Assembly: GCA_947088515.1 (NCBI GenBank)
Contig: CAMUHA010000117.1
Coordinates: 1-10,935, forward strand
Direction of reading: 5' to 3'
Source: an uncultured bacterium
GTDB taxonomy: Bacteria; Bacillota; Clostridia; Lachnospirales; Lachnospiraceae
DNA: 10,935 nt
Made by a program: the position numbers and the translations under genes
Part shown: positions 6,425 through 10,935 of the stretch, piece by piece
Layout of the letters: each line of letters opens with the position of its first letter
How positions within the stretch are numbered: the first letter of the stretch is position 1
Notes under the pieces: model-generated
Seen by the model: the letters and a program-made list of their open reading frames with translations, nothing else
The model's database searches: none
What the model was told of the DNA's origin: nothing

Positions 6425-6452
6425 GGGGCTTTTGCTGTTTTTTGTTCCGCTC
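6425..6452. repeat. Degenerate relative of the 102-bp repeat end
   Basis: In the 84-base gap between the second ABC gene and the hydrolase gene, 28 bases align with the junction of the 102-bp repeats (10372-10397 and 10474 onward). About 23 positions match with a 2-base gap. The minus strand shares AGCGGAACAAAA exactly, followed by CAGC and AAAGCCC. This suggests an intergenic repeat family, although similarity this short and low in complexity could partly be chance. Confidence 0.4.
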
Positions 6453-6468
6453 CTGCTGTTTTCAGCTT

Positions 6469-8529
6469 CTAATCTAATTCACTAAGTCCTGTATACAGTT
6501 CATAGTACCGTCCCTTCTGGGCAAGAAGGTCATCATGGTCCCCCCGCTCAATAATCACACCGTTCTCCAATACCATAATTGCATTGGCATTTCGAACCGT
6601 GGAAAGCCTGTGTGCAATCACCAGCGTGGTTCTGGTGGCCATCAAGCGGTCCATTCCCTTCTCAATATGTTTTTCTGTTCTGGTATCCACAGAGCTGGTG
6701 GCTTCATCCAGAATCAAAACCGGCGCCTTGGAAATAGCCGCTCTTGCAATATTAATCAGCTGCCGCTGTCCCTGACTTAAGTTGGCGCCATCTCCCTCCA
6801 GCATCGTATCATATCCATGCTCCAGCCGCATGATAAAAGAATGGGCGCTGGCTGTCCTTGCTGCCTGCTCCACCTCTTCATCTGTGGCGTCCAGCCTGCC
6901 ATAGCGTATATTTTCCCGGACAGTTCCTGTAAAAAGATGGGTATCCTGCAAAACCATTGCAATATTTCTACGAAGGGAATCCCTCTCAAATTCTGTAATG
7001 GGAATATTATCTACCGTAATGCTTCCCTCGTCAATATCATAAAACCTGTTAATCAAATTGGTAATCGTAGTTTTCCCGGCGCCAGTAGAACCCACAAACG
7101 CAATTTTCTGTCCAGGTTTGGCATAAAGGGATACATTCTTAAGAATTGTCTTATCTGGATTGTAGCCAAAGGTAACATTCTCAAGTGTGACTGCTCCTTT
7201 TACCTCTTTATAATAATACTCTGCATCCTCCTTCAGCACACCCTCCATAAATCCTTCTTTTTGGGTAATGGAATTTTCCCTGGGAATAAGATAATAATTT
7301 TTCTCTTCCCCTCTTTCCATGCTCTGCTTATCATCTGTTATTTTCACCCGGACAGCTTCTCCCGCCGCAATGCGGACAGCTTCCTTCACATCCTCTTTTT
7401 CCGGCTCCGCATCCATAACCGCAAAAACACGCTCTGCGCCCGCAAGGGCCGAAAAGATAGTGTTTACCTGCATTGCCACCTCATTGATGGGACGTGAAAA
7501 CTGACGGGAATAGTTTACAAACACGGTAAGGCCCCCTAAGTCAAATCCGCGCAATACACATAAAACACCGCCAATACATGCGGTCAGGGAATAGCTTACC
7601 TGGCTTAAATTCCCCATAACAGGGCCCATAATACCGCCAAAAAACTGTGCTTTAATCTGCTTGCCCCGCAAATCTTTATTTAAAAATTCAAATTCATCAC
7701 GGGAATCATCTTCATGGTTAAACACCTTAACCACTTTCTGTCCTGTAACTGTTTCCTCTATAAATCCATTCAAAGCGCCAATAGCCGCCTGTTGTGCGCG
7801 GTAATATTTCCTGCTTCTTCCTCCTACCGTCTGGACCGCTTTTAACATAACAGGTATCATAACGATAGTAATCAGTGTAAGCCACACATTGGTGTATATC
7901 ATAAGGGAAAAGGTTCCAATAATATTAATGGTGCCCGAAATCAGCTGTACCACCGTATTGTTAAGCATTTCTCCTACCGCATCCACATCATTTGTAAAGC
8001 GGCTCATCACATCACCATGATTATTGGTGTCATAATAACGTACAGGCAGTTTTTGCAGTTTCGCAAATAAGTCGTTGCGGAGCTTTAATATTGCATTCTG
8101 TGAAATACCTATCATAATCCTTTGCTGTAAATACTGCGCAGCAACGCCAATCAGATAGATACATGCCATAACCGCTATCCCTTTAAAAAGATTGGAAACA
8201 CTGCCGTTTTCTGCTGTCAGACCATTGATAATAGGGCGGAGCATATAAGAACCCGCCAGATTTGCAATCGTCCCGCCAATTACGCACAAAAAAACAATTA
8301 TCAGTTTAGCCTTTTCATGGGAAATATAACTTAGCAGCCTTCCCATTGTTTTCTTTACATTCTTAGGCTTCCTGCCCCCCATGGCGCCCGGACCTGGACC
8401 GCCTCTTCTTCCGTGGCCATGACCTGGGCCCTTGGGAGCTTCCATCCCTCCAGGCATATCCCCGTCTGACGCCGGATTTAAGCGACTCTCATATTTTTTC
8501 TGAAAATACTCTAATTTCTCCTGTTTCAT
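6469..8529 (-). CDS. ABC exporter half-transporter, subunit with the catalytic Glu
   Basis: A fused TMD-NBD protein of 686 residues, about 100 longer than usual. Residues 1-60 are a cytoplasmic tail rich in Gly, Pro and His (GPGHGHGRRGGPGPG at 35-49). About six membrane helices follow (roughly 72-360), then the ATPase domain from about 447. Walker A is GSTGAGKTT (480-488), Q-loop Gln528, Walker B VLILDE with catalytic Glu609, D-loop SSVD, and H-loop His640. The signature is LSQGQ (584-588) instead of LSGGQ. With the partner encoded just upstream this predicts a heterodimeric multidrug-type exporter (the TM287/288, BmrCD or LmrCD pattern), where this Walker B serves the active site and this signature belongs to the degenerate site. 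Residues 375-446 form an unusually long charged linker between membrane and nucleotide domains. The start codon overlaps the upstream stop as TAATG, implying translational coupling. The transported substrate cannot be read from sequence. Confidence 0.95.
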   Translation of the reverse strand: MKQEKLEYFQKKYESRLNPASDGDMPGGMEAPKGPGHGHGRRGGPGPGAMGGRKPKNVKKTMGRLLSYISHEKAKLIIVFLCVIGGTIANLAGSYMLRPIINGLTAENGSVSNLFKGIAVMACIYLIGVAAQYLQQRIMIGISQNAILKLRNDLFAKLQKLPVRYYDTNNHGDVMSRFTNDVDAVGEMLNNTVVQLISGTINIIGTFSLMIYTNVWLTLITIVMIPVMLKAVQTVGGRSRKYYRAQQAAIGALNGFIEETVTGQKVVKVFNHEDDSRDEFEFLNKDLRGKQIKAQFFGGIMGPVMGNLSQVSYSLTACIGGVLCVLRGFDLGGLTVFVNYSRQFSRPINEVAMQVNTIFSALAGAERVFAVMDAEPEKEDVKEAVRIAAGEAVRVKITDDKQSMERGEEKNYYLIPRENSITQKEGFMEGVLKEDAEYYYKEVKGAVTLENVTFGYNPDKTILKNVSLYAKPGQKIAFVGSTGAGKTTITNLINRFYDIDEGSITVDNIPITEFERDSLRRNIAMVLQDTHLFTGTVRENIRYGRLDATDEEVEQAARTASAHSFIMRLEHGYDTMLEGDGANLSQGQRQLINIARAAISKAPVLILDEATSSVDTRTEKHIEKGMDRLMATRTTLVIAHRLSTVRNANAIMVLENGVIIERGDHDDLLAQKGRYYELYTGLSELD

Positions 8530-10262
8530 TATGCGCTGGCCTCCTTATCCATCTGTGAATAATAAATTTCCTGATAAGGCTCACAGTCCTTTAGAAGCTG
8601 TTCATGGCTTCCAATTCCCACAATCTTCCCTTCATCCAGCACCAGAATCTGGTCTGCTTCCATAACTGAAGTTATTCTCTGGGCAATGATAATCTTTGTG
8701 GCATCCTTTAAGGTACTGTTAAAGCTTTCACGGATTCTTGCCTCCGTAGCCGTATCCACCGCACTTGTGGAATCGTCAAGTATCAGTATCTTTGGCTTTT
8801 TCAAAAGCGCCCTTGCAATACAAAGCCGCTGCTTCTGCCCTCCGGATACATTGACGCCTCCCTGCCCCAGCTCTGTCATATACCCTTCTGTAAAGGAGCT
8901 CACAAAGGGATCCGCCTGGGCCGCACGGGAGGCCTTCAAAACCTCTTCTCTGGAAGCTTCCGGGTCCCCCCACATCAGATTTTCCATAATTGTGCCGGAA
9001 AAAAGAACATTTTTCTGTAGCACCATACCTACCCCGTCCCGCAGGTTTTTTAAGGAATAATCCTTTACATTTACGCCATCTACCAGAACCTGACCGCTGA
9101 TGGCGTCATAGAGTCTTGGAATCATCTGCACCAGCGTGGTTTTCCCGCTGCCTGTAGACCCAATTATGCCAAGCGCCTGCCCGCTTTCAACCTTAAAATT
9201 AATGTGGGAAAGCACATCTTCCTTATTTTCCCTGTAGTACCGGAAAGACACATCCCTAAACTCAACTCTGCCGCTGTCTACCGTCTTTTCCGGGTAAACA
9301 CATCCCACATCAGTAAGCCGTACCTCCGTATCCAGCACTTCCGTAATACGGTGAAGGGAGGCAAGCGCTCTGGAACTTTGCAGCAAAACCATGGCAAGCA
9401 TCATAAGCGACATTAATATCTGGACAATATATGTGGTAAAAGCTGTCAAATCCCCTACCGGCATTTCCCCGGCAAGTATCTGCTTTCCCCCAAACCATAC
9501 CACGCCTAAAGTTGTAACATTCATCATAACCATCATAATAGGCATATTTAAAATCACCACTTTAAATGCGCTTAAACTGGATTCTTTCAACTCCTCATTT
9601 GCCTTGGCAAACCGTTCTTCCTCATAGCTACCCCTTACAAAAGACTTAATCACGCGCACATTGGTAAGCACCTCCTGGATTGTAGAGTTCAAGGAATCCA
9701 GCTTTTTTTGCATAATTTCAAACCGTGGAAAAGCAGCTTTAATAACAATAGCAATCAAAGTGATAAGAACCGGAATTACCACAAGCACCACAAGCGCAAG
9801 CTGCGCATTCATGATAAAAGCCATAATCAGGGCGCCAATCAGCATTCCCGGCGCACGGAGCATCATACGAAGCGCCATATTAAGCAAATTCTGCACCTGC
9901 GTAATATCGTTGGTAAGTCTTGTTACCAATGAACCTGTACTAAACTGGTCAAGATTGGCAAAAGAAAACTTCTGCACCTTATCAAATACATCACTCCTTA
10001 AATCAGACGAAAAACTGATAGATGCTTTGGCAGCAAAATAAGCGCCGCCGATTCCTCCTGCCATCATCACAAGAGCTGTAACAATCATAGCTGCCCCCAT
10101 CCCAACAATATAAGGAACATCGTGCCCGGCTGCGCCAATATTTATGATATTTGCCATAAACTTAGGCAATACCACCTCCCCGATTACCTCTACAATCATA
10201 AGAAGCGGGCCTACAATAAACGCCCCAAGATATGGTTTGATATACTTCCAATACCTGCTCAT
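8529..10262 (-). CDS. ABC exporter half-transporter, subunit with the degenerate ATP site
   Basis: A 577-residue TMD-NBD fusion, normal for the family. About six membrane helices lie within residues 13-300, followed by the ATPase domain from about 330. Walker A is GSTGSGKTT (368-376), Q-loop Gln416, and signature VSGGQ (472-476), close to consensus. In Walker B, KILILDD (491-497), Asp497 replaces the catalytic Glu, and in the H-loop AQR, Gln528 replaces His. These are the changes seen in the first subunit of heterodimeric exporters such as TM287/288. The ATG at 10262 is chosen because AGAAGGAG lies 7 bases upstream and the protein then begins directly with the membrane domain. The frame stays open for 93 more codons upstream through the tandem repeats and into the MarR gene, but nothing supports using them. 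Lying downstream of a MarR gene, the pair is probably induced when a ligand releases that repressor. Confidence 0.95.
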   Translation of the reverse strand: MSRYWKYIKPYLGAFIVGPLLMIVEVIGEVVLPKFMANIINIGAAGHDVPYIVGMGAAMIVTALVMMAGGIGGAYFAAKASISFSSDLRSDVFDKVQKFSFANLDQFSTGSLVTRLTNDITQVQNLLNMALRMMLRAPGMLIGALIMAFIMNAQLALVVLVVIPVLITLIAIVIKAAFPRFEIMQKKLDSLNSTIQEVLTNVRVIKSFVRGSYEEERFAKANEELKESSLSAFKVVILNMPIMMVMMNVTTLGVVWFGGKQILAGEMPVGDLTAFTTYIVQILMSLMMLAMVLLQSSRALASLHRITEVLDTEVRLTDVGCVYPEKTVDSGRVEFRDVSFRYYRENKEDVLSHINFKVESGQALGIIGSTGSGKTTLVQMIPRLYDAISGQVLVDGVNVKDYSLKNLRDGVGMVLQKNVLFSGTIMENLMWGDPEASREEVLKASRAAQADPFVSSFTEGYMTELGQGGVNVSGGQKQRLCIARALLKKPKILILDDSTSAVDTATEARIRESFNSTLKDATKIIIAQRITSVMEADQILVLDEGKIVGIGSHEQLLKDCEPYQEIYYSQMDKEASA

Positions 10263-10269
10263 AATTATT

Positions 10270-10277
10270 CTCCTTCT
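10270..10277 (-). promoter_or_regulatory. Ribosome binding site fixing the start of the first ABC gene
   Basis: Minus-strand AGAAGGAG stands 7 bases before the ATG at 10262. It lies just outside the 102-bp repeats and settles the start against the longer open frame that runs through them. Confidence 0.85.
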
Positions 10278-10284
10278 ATTTATA

Positions 10285-10495
10285 GTTCCGCTTTCGCCCT
10301 TCCATGGCCTTCTTCCTTCAGAGTAAATCCGGTCTGCTTCACATCCCGTATTTTCTCTGGGCGCATGGACGGGCTTTCGCTGTTTTGTTCCGCTTTCGCC
10401 CTTCCATGGCCTTCTTCCTTCAGAGTAAATCCGGTCTGCTTCACATCCCGTATTTTCTCTGGGCGCATGGGCGGGCTTTCGCTGTTTTGTTCCGC
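10285..10495. repeat. 102-bp tandem repeat, two copies plus 7 bases of a third
   Basis: Copies at 10285-10386 and 10387-10488 are identical except for one base (A at 10369, G at 10471), and a third copy begins at 10489-10495 (GTTCCGC). The unit is 34 codons long, so it keeps reading frames open. In one minus-strand frame it extends the ABC gene upstream; in another it encodes a 62-residue double repeat starting MRPEKIRDVKQTGF. Neither has a convincing ribosome binding site at its start. The array fills nearly the whole spacer between the MarR and ABC genes. Near identity points to a recent duplication. Confidence 0.95.
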
Positions 10496-10500
10496 GTTTT

Positions 10501-10935
10501 TTAATTTTTCTTTTGTGAAAGGGTGCGGTAGTAGCCGTCACTATTTTCTATAATCCGCTGGAAAAAGGATGCCAGCATTTCCATCTCTTCCTCTGAAAAA
10601 CCTTGCAGAACGGCTTTTTCTATTTCCTGAAAATACGCAATACTTTTTTCAATGGCTTCTTTTCCTTTTCCAGTTATCACCACCTGATTGACACGGTTGT
10701 CCGCTTCATTGCTTTGACGGCTGATATATCCCGCTTTTTCCAGTTTTTTTAACGATACCGCTACAGCCGCCGGGGAAATGTCCAGCATTTCCGCGATATC
10801 TGTCTGGGACTTGTCAGGATGTTTTCCCAGCATCATCAAAAGCCGGTGCTGGCTTCTGTATACTCCCGTATCTTCAACTTTCCTGTTTATGGCACGCTTT
10901 ATGATCTGGTCCGCTATACGGAAAAGATTGATAAC
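10501..10935 (-). CDS. MarR-family transcriptional regulator (5' end beyond the right edge)
   Basis: The minus-strand frame is open from the window edge to the stop at 10501, giving the last 144 residues; the true start lies outside. The visible part begins within the N-terminal dimerisation helix (FRIADQIIKRAINRK). VYRSQHRLLMMLGKHPDKSQ follows, then the winged helix-turn-helix TDIAEMLDISPAAVAVSLKKLEKAGYISR and the wing with the MarR-typical DNRVNQVVITGKG. A C-terminal dimerisation helix (FSEEEMEMLASFFQRI) closes the protein. A TTG/ATG start near 10839 would remove the first helix and is unlikely, because the upstream codons fit the family. MarR proteins often repress adjacent efflux genes and release DNA on binding small aromatic ligands. 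The gene leads into the ABC pair 238 bases downstream in the same direction, so it probably controls this operon, including itself. Confidence 0.92.
   Translation of the reverse strand, partial: VINLFRIADQIIKRAINRKVEDTGVYRSQHRLLMMLGKHPDKSQTDIAEMLDISPAAVAVSLKKLEKAGYISRQSNEADNRVNQVVITGKGKEAIEKSIAYFQEIEKAVLQGFSEEEMEMLASFFQRIIENSDGYYRTLSQKKN

Noticed and set aside
6403..6428. Possible terminator between the second ABC gene and the hydrolase
   Set aside because: GCCCC/GGGGC can pair, but on the coding strand no U-tract follows, so the hydrolase is taken as part of the operon.
6817..7497. Plus-strand open frame of 226 codons opposite the second ABC gene
   Set aside because: Antisense to a complete ABC gene with intact motifs, and the translated product shows no recognisable domain.
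10280..10468. 62-residue small protein made of two 34-residue repeats (MRPEKIRDVKQTGF...)
   Set aside because: No clear ribosome binding site precedes its ATG and other frames are equally open because the unit is 102 bases. I keep it only as a possibility under the repeat finding.
10285..10495. CRISPR array
   Set aside because: The units are contiguous 102-bp copies with no unique spacers and no cas genes nearby.
10263..10541. 93-codon N-terminal extension of the first ABC subunit through the repeats
   Set aside because: It would overlap the MarR gene and add a repeat-encoded tail, while the ATG at 10262 has an ideal ribosome binding site and a normal N-terminus.

Overview
The window looks like chromosomal DNA from a low-to-mid GC Firmicute, most likely a gut Clostridia member of the Lachnospiraceae type. 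The evidence is strong AGGAGG-type ribosome binding sites, short AT-rich intergenic regions with U-tract terminators, a DUF4317-like gene (a family I associate with Clostridia), and the particular mix of fucose catabolism and paired ABC exporters. Genus cannot be fixed from the sequence alone. Every convincing gene lies on the minus strand, so transcription runs from high to low coordinates. Both ends of the window cut through a gene.

Region A (10935 to about 5774) is a drug-efflux-type operon. A MarR-family repressor, cut by the right edge, is followed by a 238-base spacer made mostly of two almost identical 102-bp tandem repeats. Next come two ABC half-transporters whose stop and start codons overlap (TAATG), then a small nicotinamidase-like cysteine hydrolase. 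A compact hairpin with a U-tract ends the unit. The two ABC proteins carry complementary departures from consensus (Asp for the catalytic Glu and Gln for the H-loop His in one, LSQGQ in the other). This is the pattern of a heterodimeric exporter with one active and one degenerate ATP site.

Region B (about 5775 to 635) is an L-fucose catabolic operon: L-fucose isomerase (fucI), a RhaB-type FGGY kinase acting presumably as L-fuculokinase, L-fuculose-1-phosphate aldolase (fucA), and a half-length DUF4317-like protein of unknown role. Together the first three would convert L-fucose to dihydroxyacetone phosphate and L-lactaldehyde. A candidate promoter with a palindrome in its spacer precedes fucI, and a long AT-rich hairpin terminator closes the operon. 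No fucose transporter, mutarotase or lactaldehyde reductase is inside the window.

Region C (614 to 1) holds the promoter and first 171 codons of a DeoR-family regulator. Three copies of an 11-bp sequence spaced exactly 20 bp apart lie just downstream of its predicted -10 box, which looks like an autoregulatory operator. It may regulate the fucose genes, or an operon beyond the left edge.

I see no CRISPR array, tRNA, rRNA, transposase or phage gene. The catabolic and efflux genes belong to known families. The least explained items are the 102-bp tandem repeat and its degenerate relative 3.9 kb away, the short DUF4317-like gene in the fucose operon, and the long TMD-NBD insertion in one ABC subunit.
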